DNA from: Shewanella saliphila
GTDB taxonomy: Bacteria > Pseudomonadota > Gammaproteobacteria > Enterobacterales > Shewanellaceae
Direction of reading: 5' to 3'
Assembly (NCBI RefSeq): GCF_014648295.1
Contig: NZ_BMQV01000005.1
Coordinates: 1-64,000 of the forward strand
DNA length: 64,000 bases
The translations under genes and the position numbers were made by a program. Numbering within the stretch: the first letter of the stretch is position 1; each line of letters starts with the position of its first letter. The notes beneath the pieces were generated by a model. It saw nothing but the letters and a program-made list of their open reading frames with translations, was not told the origin of the DNA and ran no database searches. Positions 56,415 through 64,000 of the stretch are shown piece after piece.

Positions 56415-56442
56415 GCACCAACTTGGTGCACCATGTTAGTGC
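56415..56442 (+). promoter_or_regulatory. NtrC binding sites upstream of glnL
   Basis: GCACCAACTTGGTGC (56415-56429) is an exact match to the NtrC consensus GCACYN4TGGTGC. A second site overlaps it by two bases (GCACCATGTTAGTGC, 56428-56442, one mismatch). They end 20 bases before the glnL start. In E. coli, NtrC represses the glnL promoter from such a site, so autoregulation is likely. Confidence 0.8.
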
Positions 56443-56462
56443 AACCCTTACTAGGACGGCTA

Positions 56463-57500
56463 ATGGACACAAATAACCTTCTCAATCATTTAGTCACAGC
56501 GGTGCTGGTAATCGATACCGAGCTCAAGCCAAGCTATGCCAATGCCGCGGCTGCACAATTACTTGGCATAGGTAATAACAAGCTGCTAGAACAACCTTTG
56601 CCTGAGCTATATCAATTAATGGGTGTAGAGCCACAATTACTCAGAGATGCTATTCGTGCAGGCCAAGGAATAACGGTTAACACAGCAGCATTAATTACTC
56701 TTGATGGCCAGCACCATACCGTCGACATAACGTTAATGCCACTTGAGAGTGAAACCAACTCAAGCATTTTAGAATTACGCCAAGTTGACCAACAACGTCG
56801 TATTCATCAGCAACTTAACATGGATGCTCAACAGCAAGCGGCACAGTTTTTGGTGCGAAATTTAGCCCACGAAATTAAAAATCCATTAGGTGGATTACGA
56901 GGCGCGGCACAATTACTGTCACGAGAATTAACCTCTCCTGATTTAAAAGAGTTTACCAGCTTGATCATCGAACAAGCTGATAGGCTACGTAATTTGGTTG
57001 ACCGGCTTTTAGGGCCACAGAGACCAACTCAACATACTGAGCACAATATTCATCAAGTGGTGCAAAAAGTATTAAAGCTGGTTGAAATGGCATTGCCGAG
57101 CAATATCCACTTAAAACGCGATTACGATCCATCGATACCCGACACCCAAATGGATCCTGATCAAATGCAGCAAGCTGTACTCAATATTGTCCAAAATGCC
57201 ATCCAAGCATTAGAGCCTGCTGGCGGGGATATTTTGATTAGAACCCGCACTCAACATCAAGTCACTATTGGCACCCAACGTTATAAGTTGGTGCTAGCGT
57301 TGTCGATTATCGATAACGGCCCAGGCATACCGTCTGAGCTGGTTGATACTTTGTTTTACCCTATGGTGACAGGCCGCGACGAAGGCTCAGGGTTAGGTTT
57401 ATCGATTGCACATAACATTGCCCGTCTCCACGGTGGCAGAATTGATTGCGTATCTGCACCTGGACACACCGAATTTATTATCACCCTGCCATTACAATAA
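56463..57500 (+). CDS. glnL: Nitrogen regulation sensor kinase NtrB
   Basis: About 345 aa, a soluble histidine kinase/phosphatase that controls NtrC in response to PII (GlnB). An N-terminal PAS domain (about 8-110), the H box NLAHEIKNPLGGLRG (phospho-acceptor His in AHEIKN) and the HATPase domain with NIVQNAIQAL, DNGPGIP and GSGLGLSIAHN are visible. The ATG at 56463 follows AGGA and gives the usual length; earlier in-frame starts would run over the NtrC sites. It lies 35 bases before glnG. Confidence 0.95.
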   Translation: MDTNNLLNHLVTAVLVIDTELKPSYANAAAAQLLGIGNNKLLEQPLPELYQLMGVEPQLLRDAIRAGQGITVNTAALITLDGQHHTVDITLMPLESETNSSILELRQVDQQRRIHQQLNMDAQQQAAQFLVRNLAHEIKNPLGGLRGAAQLLSRELTSPDLKEFTSLIIEQADRLRNLVDRLLGPQRPTQHTEHNIHQVVQKVLKLVEMALPSNIHLKRDYDPSIPDTQMDPDQMQQAVLNIVQNAIQALEPAGGDILIRTRTQHQVTIGTQRYKLVLALSIIDNGPGIPSELVDTLFYPMVTGRDEGSGLGLSIAHNIARLHGGRIDCVSAPGHTEFIITLPLQ

Positions 57501-57535
57501 TTAGCATGCCTTTGTCGGCAGAAAGAGGTTTTAAC

Positions 57536-58948
57536 ATGAACATAAGTGAACAAGTTTGGATCCTCGATGATGACAGTTCGATCCGATGGGTATTAGAAAA
57601 AGCACTTCAAGGTGCATCATTAACAACTGCAAGCTTTGCCGCCGCCGAATCATTGTGGCAAGCGCTAGAATCATCACAGCCACAGGTAATTGTGTCAGAT
57701 ATTCGTATGCCTGGTACTGATGGTTTAACCTTATTGGACCGCTTACAGCTGCATTATCCGCATATCCCTGTGATTATCATGACAGCGCATTCAGATTTAG
57801 ACAGCGCAGTGAGCGCCTATCAAGCGGGCGCATTTGAATACTTACCTAAGCCTTTTGATATCGATGAAGCCATCAGTCTTGTTGAGCGAGCCTTAACTCA
57901 CGCAACCGAACAAACACCGCCGCCGGTCAGCGATGCAGAAGTCAAAACACCTGAAATCATCGGTGAAGCACCTGCAATGCAAGAAGTCTTTAGGGCCATC
58001 GGCCGCCTGTCTCGTTCATCAATCAGTGTATTGATTAACGGTCAATCAGGTACCGGTAAAGAGTTAGTGGCAGGTGCGCTGCATAAACACAGCCCACGCA
58101 AAGACAAATCATTTATCGCATTAAACATGGCGGCAATTCCTAAAGACTTAATTGAATCAGAACTATTTGGTCATGAAAAAGGCGCCTTTACAGGTGCTGC
58201 TAATGTGCGCCAGGGCCGTTTTGAGCAAGCCAATGGTGGTACCTTATTTTTAGACGAAATTGGCGACATGCCATTAGACGTACAAACTCGATTGTTACGA
58301 GTATTAGCAGATGGTCAATTTTATCGTGTTGGTGGCCACCAAGCAGTGCAAGTCGATGTGCGGATTATTGCTGCAACCCACCAAAATTTAGAAGTTTTAG
58401 TGCAAAAAGGCACTTTCCGTGAAGATTTATTCCATCGTTTAAACGTAATTAGAGTGCACTTACCGCCATTATCACAACGCCGTGAAGACATCGCTCAATT
58501 AGCCAGCCACTTCTTAACCACAGCGGCTAAAGAGATTGGTGTAGAACCCAAAGTCCTCACCAAAGAAACAGCGGTTAAGCTGGCAAATTTGCCTTGGCCA
58601 GGTAACGTACGTCAATTAGAAAACACTTGTCGTTGGTTAACCGTAATGGCATCTGGACAAGAAATTCTGCCACAAGATTTACCGCCAGAGTTGTTAAAAG
58701 ACCCAGTAACGAGTCAGCAAACACAGGCTGGTGCCAGTGATTGGCAAACGGCATTAACCGACTGGATAGATGAAAAGTTAGCCGCGGGCGAAAGTGATTT
58801 ATTAACTGAAGTACAACCAGAGTTTGAACGTATTTTGCTAGAAACTGCTCTGCGTCATACTCAAGGCCATAAACAAGAAGCGGCAAAACGTTTAGGCTGG
58901 GGCCGCAATACCTTAACCCGTAAGCTCAAAGAGTTGTCTATGGATTAA
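57536..58948 (+). CDS. glnG: Nitrogen regulation response regulator NtrC
   Basis: A 470-aa sigma-54 enhancer-binding activator. The receiver domain has DDD (11-13) and phospho-acceptor Asp55. The AAA+ domain has Walker [12 protein letters not shown], the sigma-54-contacting GAFTGA and Walker B-type LFLDEIGDM. The C-terminal Fis-type helix-turn-helix reads [19 protein letters not shown]. The ATG at 57536 is preceded by AGAGG. It would activate the glnA promoter and the sites upstream of glnL. Confidence 0.96.
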   Translation: MNISEQVWILDDDSSIRWVLEKALQGASLTTASFAAAESLWQALESSQPQVIVSDIRMPGTDGLTLLDRLQLHYPHIPVIIMTAHSDLDSAVSAYQAGAFEYLPKPFDIDEAISLVERALTHATEQTPPPVSDAEVKTPEIIGEAPAMQEVFRAIGRLSRSSISVLINGQSGTGKELVAGALHKHSPRKDKSFIALNMAAIPKDLIESELFGHEKGAFTGAANVRQGRFEQANGGTLFLDEIGDMPLDVQTRLLRVLADGQFYRVGGHQAVQVDVRIIAATHQNLEVLVQKGTFREDLFHRLNVIRVHLPPLSQRREDIAQLASHFLTTAAKEIGVEPKVLTKETAVKLANLPWPGNVRQLENTCRWLTVMASGQEILPQDLPPELLKDPVTSQQTQAGASDWQTALTDWIDEKLAAGESDLLTEVQPEFERILLETALRHTQGHKQEAAKRLGWGRNTLTRKLKELSMD

Positions 58949-59015
58949 CCAACAAAAGTAGATTTAATACTTTTAAATCAGACTATTGTGTAGTTGCCTC
59001 GGTGATTTAATGTGA

Positions 59016-59067
59016 GCATGTACACATTTGGATAATGCAATAAAACATTTCCAATATGAGTACATGC
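59016..59067. repeat. Inverted repeat upstream of the PAS-GGDEF gene
   Basis: GCATGTAC (59016-59023) and GTACATGC (59060-59067) are exact complements. The similarity extends inwards for about nine more bases on each side with few mismatches. It lies about 70 bases before the TTG start of the next gene and has no T-run, so an operator or leader hairpin is more likely than a terminator. Confidence 0.45.
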
Positions 59068-59136
59068 AAAATCAGCTATCAATGCTAGAATGAAAAATCG
59101 GTAAAAATTGCATTAACGCTTAGCGAAGGACTGATT

Positions 59137-60366
59137 TTGGAATTTGATACTCATTATGGTGTGGTCATTCACCAAGACTTTATTCCTCTCTATGCAGATG
59201 ATAACTACGCTAAAATTTTCGGTTACACTAGCGCACAAGACATTCTCGGTTTAAAAAGTATCTTAGAGTTAATTGACCCTGAAGCCCAAGATATTGCCGC
59301 GCATACTTATTATGCGCTAATGAGCGGAATCGAAAAACCGCAAGTTCGTAGTTACATCAATCGTAATCGTCTTGGCCAGTTAATGAATGTGCTTTCTATT
59401 GAGCACGTTGTTGAGTGGCAAGGCCGACCGGCATTACAAATCACCATTGTTGATTTAACTGAGAATATTACCCTCAATAAAAACCTTCAACAAAGCGAGT
59501 TTCGCTACCGCCAACTAGTGCATAGCTCATTGCAAGGCGTGTTGAACCATCGCAAATTTAGCCCACTGTTTTGCAACCAAGCTTTTGCAAGCTTACTCGG
59601 TTATCCCAATAGCCAAAGCATCCTGGCGCTTCCTTCTATACTCGATGTGATTGATCCTGATTACCGCACCCATCGACAAGAGGCATACACGGCTTTATTT
59701 GACCAAAAACTCAAACCCCATCCGGTTGAGATAAAATGCGTTCATCTGAGTGGTAAAACCGTATGGGTAAAATTATTAGAAAGCATTATCGATTGGGAAG
59801 GACAACCCGCCGTTCAGGTTACAGTTATTGATATCACAGAGTCATACCTACTTAAGCAAAAGTTTGAACAACAAATTCATCTCGATTACTTAACCCAAGT
59901 CTTCCATCGACGAGGACTGTTGCATAATGCACAGGCCAAATACAACGAGAAAGCCGTGCAAACACAGCAGCTATATTGTGTGTTAATGGGATTAGATGAA
60001 CTCAAACAAATTAACCACTTATACGGTCATGTTATGGGTGATAAGGCATTGATCAATTTTGCACAGCATTGTCAAAGTAAACTCACCGATGATGATTTAC
60101 TGGGCCGTTGGAGTGGCGATGAATTTATTGCCCTGATAAAAGCGGGCAGTAACAACATCGCGCGTAGCATTGCCGAAAGTATCCGTCACAGCATTGAAGA
60201 CAGCGAACTGATTGACCCGCAAAGCGGTAAACATATTCGCTTTAGTGCCAGTGTTGGTATATCAAAATGGCAAACCGACGATACTATTGAAAACCTAATT
60301 TTACGCGCAGACTCGGCCCTAGAATTAGCCAGAGCGCAAGTAACCAACCAACTAGTGATGGTGTAA
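59137..60366 (+). CDS. PAS-PAS-GGDEF protein with an altered active site
   Basis: A 409-aa cytoplasmic protein: PAS domains at about 10-110 and 125-230, then a GGDEF domain (about 240-405). The signature is RWSGDEF (S326-G-D-E-F330). The segment that usually reads D-x-D-x-F-K is G285-L-D-E-L-K, so the first metal-binding Asp is Gly, and the inhibitory RxxD is absent. It may be a weak or inactive cyclase that acts as a c-di-GMP or GTP sensor. The TTG start has AAGGA seven bases upstream. Confidence 0.85.
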   Translation: MEFDTHYGVVIHQDFIPLYADDNYAKIFGYTSAQDILGLKSILELIDPEAQDIAAHTYYALMSGIEKPQVRSYINRNRLGQLMNVLSIEHVVEWQGRPALQITIVDLTENITLNKNLQQSEFRYRQLVHSSLQGVLNHRKFSPLFCNQAFASLLGYPNSQSILALPSILDVIDPDYRTHRQEAYTALFDQKLKPHPVEIKCVHLSGKTVWVKLLESIIDWEGQPAVQVTVIDITESYLLKQKFEQQIHLDYLTQVFHRRGLLHNAQAKYNEKAVQTQQLYCVLMGLDELKQINHLYGHVMGDKALINFAQHCQSKLTDDDLLGRWSGDEFIALIKAGSNNIARSIAESIRHSIEDSELIDPQSGKHIRFSASVGISKWQTDDTIENLILRADSALELARAQVTNQLVMV

Positions 60367-60421
60367 ACCTCAGTTCATAGCGCCCAGATATATCGCAATA
60401 ATTAACCTGAACTCGCGATAA

Positions 60422-61291
60422 TTACACTGGGTCTTGGTGAATAATCACTTCAGCATCATCAAAAGCAGCTTTAATGACTAAGCCGGCCTTGTCGGCAATA
60501 TCGTGTGCTTCTTCAAGAGACAGCTCACCAGGCAGTTCCATATGCAATTGAATAAAGGTGGTTTTACCCGCCTGGCGAGTACGTAAGTCATGAATGCCTT
60601 TTACACGAGGATCTTGCTTTGCCAGCATTTTAATTTGCTCGCGAGTGTCATCATCTAACTCTCGGTCAAGTAAACTTTGTACTGATCGATAAGCCAAATC
60701 TACCGCTTGATGGCCAATAAACAGCGCAATTAACACCGCAAACAACCCGTCTGCCCACCACCAACCGTACATGGCTAACACTAGGGCTAATAACACTGCA
60801 CCATTAAGTAGCAAGTCAGATTTATAATGTAATGAGTCTGCCTCAACCACTGTGCTGTTGGTGTTTTCTAGTGCACGTTGCTGTACTAGCACGAGTGCCA
60901 ATGTCATCGCTATGGCAATAATAGACACCACAATCCCCACGCCAGTATTCACAATAGGTACAGGGTTGATCAGCTTTTCACCGCCATAAAGTAGCAACAG
61001 TGAGGCCGAACCTAAAATAAATGCAGCTTGCGCCAACGAGGCTAACGGTTCAGCTTTACCGTGACCATAACGATGATCTTTATCTGCAGGGACGATGGCA
61101 TAACGAATGGCAATAAAGTTAACAATTGAAGCTAAAGCATCAGCAAATGAGTCAGTTAATGAGCCCAACATACTGGCTGAGCCAGAATACAGCCAAGCTA
61201 ATAACTTGATCACAATAAGGCATAAGGCTGTTGCTACCGATGCGCGACTCGCGAGCTTGACCCAAAAGTCATAATCAGAAGATGTGGACAT
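60422..61291 (-). CDS. fieF: Cation diffusion facilitator, FieF-type
   Basis: A 289-aa CDF transporter with six transmembrane helices that exports Fe(II), Zn(II) or similar cations in exchange for protons. The two metal-binding pairs are visible: Asp-x3-Asp in LTDSFADAL and His-x3-Asp in LHYKSDLL, matching E. coli FieF/YiiP. The C-terminal cytoplasmic domain (about 210-289) has the expected His and Asp residues (HDLRTRQAG, HIADKAG-type region). It is a single gene. Confidence 0.93.
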   Translation of the reverse strand: MSTSSDYDFWVKLASRASVATALCLIVIKLLAWLYSGSASMLGSLTDSFADALASIVNFIAIRYAIVPADKDHRYGHGKAEPLASLAQAAFILGSASLLLLYGGEKLINPVPIVNTGVGIVVSIIAIAMTLALVLVQQRALENTNSTVVEADSLHYKSDLLLNGAVLLALVLAMYGWWWADGLFAVLIALFIGHQAVDLAYRSVQSLLDRELDDDTREQIKMLAKQDPRVKGIHDLRTRQAGKTTFIQLHMELPGELSLEEAHDIADKAGLVIKAAFDDAEVIIHQDPV

Positions 61292-61423
61292 AAGAAAGTT
61301 ATCGACTCTATTAGCTGAATTTACCGACCATTACTATAGCAAGTTAGCTAGCACATTAGGACAAAGTTTACTTACTTCAACTCTACCTTTAATCAAAATG
61401 TGACCATTAGCAAACTTGAATAA

Positions 61424-61455
61424 ACAAAAAGCCGCTACACAAGGTAACGGCTTTG
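61424..61455 (-). terminator. Rho-independent terminator after the Spy/CpxP-like gene
   Basis: AAAGCCG pairs with CGGCTTT (with a flanking T-A pair extending the stem) around a CTTGTG-type loop. TTTTTG follows on the minus strand. It lies 30 bases past the stop. Confidence 0.8.
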
Positions 61456-61484
61456 ATTAAATAGCTTTAACACACGGCTAGAGA

Positions 61485-61982
61485 TTAACGACGAGATTTA
61501 TGGCCTCTACCTTTACCTTGACCAAAATTTTCTTGAAAAACTTGTTGCTGTTCAGGTGTTAATACTAGGTAAATTTCGTTTTGCATTTTGAACTGTGACA
61601 ACATACCTTGTAATCTCTTTTGGTGTTGTGCTTCAGCGATTTCCGTTGCTTTAACTTCATCAAAAGTGGCAGCAGTAATAAGGGCTAGCATTTCTGCACG
61701 ATGAGCCTCTCGCTCCTCATCAGTAGGACGCTCAGGACGACCTTCTTTGTATTTATCAAAGATCACTTTCACTTGTTCTTTTTGAGTATCGGATAGATCT
61801 AGTCTGCGCAACATTTTGTGCATGCCATCTCTAGGGCCTTGCTGTCTGTCGCCTTTTCTGTCCATCTGTTCTGTTTTTGCAGTAGTGTCGGTTTCGTCAA
61901 CAGCATACAACTGACCGGCTAATAACGCTGAGCTCGCCACTAAGGCAACTAAACTTGTTTTAAAGATTGAAGATGTTTTCAT
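61485..61982 (-). CDS. Spy/CpxP-family periplasmic protein
   Basis: A 165-aa periplasmic helical protein. The signal peptide ends around residue 27 (LYA-VD). LTxxQ-type motifs LSDTQKEQV and LTPEQQQVF are present, the hallmark of the Spy/CpxP chaperone and stress-adaptor family, and the mature protein is rich in charged residues. The C-terminus is basic (GRGHKSRR). A perfect CpxR box lies about 100 bases upstream, and a CpxR-like gene starts 1.8 kb away, so a CpxP-like negative feedback role is likely. Confidence 0.88.
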   Translation of the reverse strand: MKTSSIFKTSLVALVASSALLAGQLYAVDETDTTAKTEQMDRKGDRQQGPRDGMHKMLRRLDLSDTQKEQVKVIFDKYKEGRPERPTDEEREAHRAEMLALITAATFDEVKATEIAEAQHQKRLQGMLSQFKMQNEIYLVLTPEQQQVFQENFGQGKGRGHKSRR

Positions 61983-62083
61983 TGTTAAGTTCCTCGGTAT
62001 AAATGAGTGTGGTGTTTGGCTTCTGCCTTTGCAGATTTGATACTCAGTTTAACCAATGCAATGTCAAGTAGGGTTACATAGGA

Positions 62084-62098
62084 GTAAAACAATGTAAA
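62084..62098 (+). promoter_or_regulatory. CpxR-box-like site between divergent genes
   Basis: GTAAAACAATGTAAA is an exact match to the CpxR consensus GTAAAN5GTAAA. It lies 102 bases before the Spy/CpxP-like start and 154-166 bases before the divergent thiol-disulfide gene, so it could regulate either or both. Confidence 0.72.
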
Positions 62099-62263
62099 TA
62101 CACACGTCATACCATGTAGCATAAAAAAATGCATGACCAAGTTAGCATTTTCATAGATAAAAATGATGGTAATGCGAGCTGGTTAACGTAATCGGGACTT
62201 ACTCCTTACACTAACCATAAATAGGCATAAAATCAGATTACTAGCGTTTTAATGGAATTGATT

Positions 62264-63700
62264 ATGAACCGATTGATTGGCCAATTGCTGTTACTTCTAA
62301 GTGTATTAATACTCACCCCAAGCTCAATAGCGAATACAAACCCAGCTACTGACAATTCATTATGGTACACCCAACAGCAGGATGCACAACCAGCAGTAAA
62401 GCTGCACTTTTTTTGGTCTAAAACCTGCCCGCATTGCCGCGAAGCCCATCCCTTTATCGATGCATTAGGTGAACGCTTTGAATGGATTGACTTGCACGAT
62501 TACGCAATAAGTGAACCCGGCAATGTTGATAAACTAATGCAAATGGGCCAACAGACTGGGGTAGAACCCAAATCAGTGCCTTACTTTGCCATTTGTGGCG
62601 AGGCAGTGGTTGGCTATAACAGCCATGATGTCACCGGACGCTATATTTTAGAACGACTCATTGATTGCTACCAGCGCCAAGGTGGTCAAGCCGATATTGG
62701 CAACACTCTCGATGACTTCCTTGTAGCGGCACCGAGCAACGATGCTCCTTTATTTGAAACCTGTGCCGACACCAGTGACGACCCAACAGCAGAAGGCAGC
62801 TGCGGCATGTCATTTGACAGCGCGAGCCAAATCGAGCAAAAACCACAAGTACAGCCTGTTGATATTCCATTAATTGGTGCGGTTCATCCTGAACAAATGT
62901 CATTACCTGTACTTACCTTAGTGTTAGCCGGTGTTGATGCCTTTAACCCCTGCGCCTTTTTCGTGTTGCTGTTTTTACTGAGCATTATGGTTAATGCGGG
63001 TAGCCGTAAACGCATGCTGTTAGTGGGCGGTATTTTCGTGTTTTTCTCAGGTTTTATTTACTTCATCTTTATGAGTGCATGGCTCAACTTATTCCAGCTG
63101 TTAGGCGGTGGTGATGGTGGCATTATTATTACCTGTGCAGGGGTGCTGGCACTGGTCGCTGCGGTGGTGAATATTAAAGACTACTTCTATGGGCGAGGTG
63201 ATGTGAGTTTATCGATGTCGGTTGAAAATCGCGGCTCGTTGATTAAACGCATGGGCAAATTGTCTAAAGCCAGCTCATTGCCGACCATGATTTTAGGCTC
63301 AACAATTTTGGCCATTTTAGCCAATGCTTACGAGCTATTGTGTACCGCTGGGTTCCCAATGATTTACACCTCAGTTTTATCATTATCAGACATAGACGCG
63401 ATGCAGCGTTATATGTATTTGATTGCCTACAATATCGTGTATGTCATTCCTTTAGCGGCCATTGTGATTGTGTTCTCAATGACATTAGGTAAACGCAAAC
63501 TCACTGAAAAAGAAGGCGAAGTACTTAAGCTGATGTCTGGCATTATGATGCTTGGCTTAGGGGGAATGTTAGTACTTAACCCTGCAGCATTACAAAATGC
63601 CGTGTTCTCGGTAGGGCTTATTTTAGGGGCAATTGTATTGACATTTATCGTAGTCAAAGTCACTCGTTACATTAAAAAGCAACCAGACGCTAAAATGTAA
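62264..63700 (+). CDS. Thioredoxin-like/DsbD-type thiol-disulfide membrane protein
   Basis: About 478 aa, with a signal peptide (about 1-22), a periplasmic thioredoxin-fold domain with WSKTCPHCREAHPF (CPHC redox pair, about 50-53), a Cys-containing linker (ETCADTS, GSCGMS) and a C-terminal part of about six to eight transmembrane helices. The membrane part has Cys in NPCAFFV and ELLCTAGFP, as in DsbD/CcdA proteins that carry electrons across the membrane. I use ATG 62264; ATG 62252 is possible. It probably moves reducing power to the periplasm. Confidence 0.83.
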   Translation: MNRLIGQLLLLLSVLILTPSSIANTNPATDNSLWYTQQQDAQPAVKLHFFWSKTCPHCREAHPFIDALGERFEWIDLHDYAISEPGNVDKLMQMGQQTGVEPKSVPYFAICGEAVVGYNSHDVTGRYILERLIDCYQRQGGQADIGNTLDDFLVAAPSNDAPLFETCADTSDDPTAEGSCGMSFDSASQIEQKPQVQPVDIPLIGAVHPEQMSLPVLTLVLAGVDAFNPCAFFVLLFLLSIMVNAGSRKRMLLVGGIFVFFSGFIYFIFMSAWLNLFQLLGGGDGGIIITCAGVLALVAAVVNIKDYFYGRGDVSLSMSVENRGSLIKRMGKLSKASSLPTMILGSTILAILANAYELLCTAGFPMIYTSVLSLSDIDAMQRYMYLIAYNIVYVIPLAAIVIVFSMTLGKRKLTEKEGEVLKLMSGIMMLGLGGMLVLNPAALQNAVFSVGLILGAIVLTFIVVKVTRYIKKQPDAKM

Positions 63701-63756
63701 AACTGTGCAATGTTAATATAATTTGCCTCAAGTATGAGATAATCTTTAATTGATTG

Positions 63757-63790
63757 AAAATCGGTATGTTAAGTTAACTTACCGATTTTA
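63757..63790 (+). terminator. Rho-independent terminator before the cpxR-like gene
   Basis: AAAATCGGTA pairs with TACCGATTTT around an AT-rich middle segment that is itself partly self-complementary, followed by ATTTT. It lies between the thiol-disulfide gene and the response regulator gene. Confidence 0.65.
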
Positions 63791-63810
63791 TTTTGTGCTA
63801 GAGGAAAGTT

Positions 63811-64000
63811 ATGAATCGCATTTTATTGATAGACGATGATATTGGTTTATCCGACCTGCTCAGCCAACTGCTTGAGCTTGAAGGTTTTGCATTAACCCAG
63901 GCCTACGATGGCGAACAAGGGTTATCACTCGCACAGCAACAAGACTTCGATTTAATTTTACTCGACGTAATGCTACCCAAATTAAATGGGTTTGAAGTAT
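63811..64000 (+). CDS. cpxR: CpxR-like response regulator, cut by the window end
   Basis: Only the first 63 codons are present. They show a receiver domain start with the acidic pocket DDD (8-10), the segment DGEQGLSLAQQ and the phosphorylation site in ILLDVMLPK (Asp about 52). The sequence MNRILLIDDD...LLELEGF resembles CpxR of E. coli. AGAGGAAAG precedes the ATG. The CpxR assignment is supported by the nearby Spy/CpxP-like gene with its CpxR box; another OmpR-class regulator is possible. Confidence 0.7.
   Translation, partial: MNRILLIDDDIGLSDLLSQLLELEGFALTQAYDGEQGLSLAQQQDFDLILLDVMLPKLNGFEV

Noticed and set aside
60367-60421. Partly self-complementary sequence between the PAS-GGDEF gene and fieF
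   Set aside because: Short, interrupted pairing without a T-run in either direction; too weak to call a terminator.

Overview
The window looks like chromosome from a Shewanella-like marine gammaproteobacterium. This rests on family-level resemblance of the proteins (PilMNOPQ, MrcA, SpoT, RecG, GlnA/GlnL/GlnG, an MshA-like pilin, DUF2959, DUF3014), moderate-to-low GC content and a MITE-like repeat; no database search was possible. Coding density is high. There is no rRNA, tRNA, CRISPR array, prophage or transposase gene.

Layout. 1-5029 (minus): the type IV pilus operon pilMNOPQ, ending in a hairpin terminator. 5215-7809 (plus): penicillin-binding protein 1A, divergent from pilM across a strong palindrome. 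7882-10993 (minus): a HAD nucleotidase, a sugar/choline-kinase-like phosphotransferase and a DUF805-type membrane protein. 11364-14860 (plus): gmk, rpoZ, spoT, ridA. 15106-23691 (plus): an acyl-CoA synthetase, a Ca/Na exchanger, a TPR protein with a DesK/DesR-like two-component system, recG and a DUF3014 protein.

23932-41657 (plus): the centrepiece, an apparently single-operon aryl polyene (APE) pigment cluster. Gene order follows apeC to apeR of the characterised E. coli/Xenorhabdus clusters: a ketosynthase-like chain-length factor, an acyltransferase, two acyl carrier proteins, a membrane protein, an acyl ligase, a dehydratase, a glycosyltransferase-acyltransferase fusion, a thioesterase, a LolA-like carrier, an RND exporter, a lipoprotein, a ketosynthase, a second dehydratase, a ketoreductase and a third ketosynthase. 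Two genes are extra to that core: an MIO-type aromatic amino acid ammonia-lyase between apeJ and apeK, and a flavin-dependent halogenase-like protein between apeM and apeN that keeps the WxWxIP motif and a candidate catalytic lysine. No methyltransferase gene is present. The predicted product is a lipid-linked aryl polyene with a head group from tyrosine or phenylalanine, possibly halogenated or hydroxylated, carried to the outer membrane by the L/M/N proteins. The operon ends in an uncharacterised secreted protein with an internal duplication.

41658-52763 (mostly minus): a MITE-like element, a chemotaxis receptor with a membrane-embedded sensor, a Sco protein, an azoreductase, a thioesterase, dtd, a YihY-family protein, two small envelope genes, an Lrp/AsnC regulator, a lone MshA-like pilin, a diguanylate cyclase and glnA. 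52764-60366 (plus): typA, ppnP, a DUF4124 protein, the nitrogen sensor pair glnL/glnG and a PAS-PAS-GGDEF protein. glnA has a recognisable sigma-54 promoter with upstream NtrC-like sites, and glnL has a perfect NtrC site just before its start, so the nitrogen circuit can be read directly from the sequence. 60422-64000: a FieF-type efflux pump, a Spy/CpxP-like periplasmic protein, a DsbD-like thiol-disulfide membrane protein and the start of a CpxR-like response regulator. A perfect CpxR box lies between the Spy/CpxP-like and thiol-disulfide genes, pointing to an envelope-stress module.
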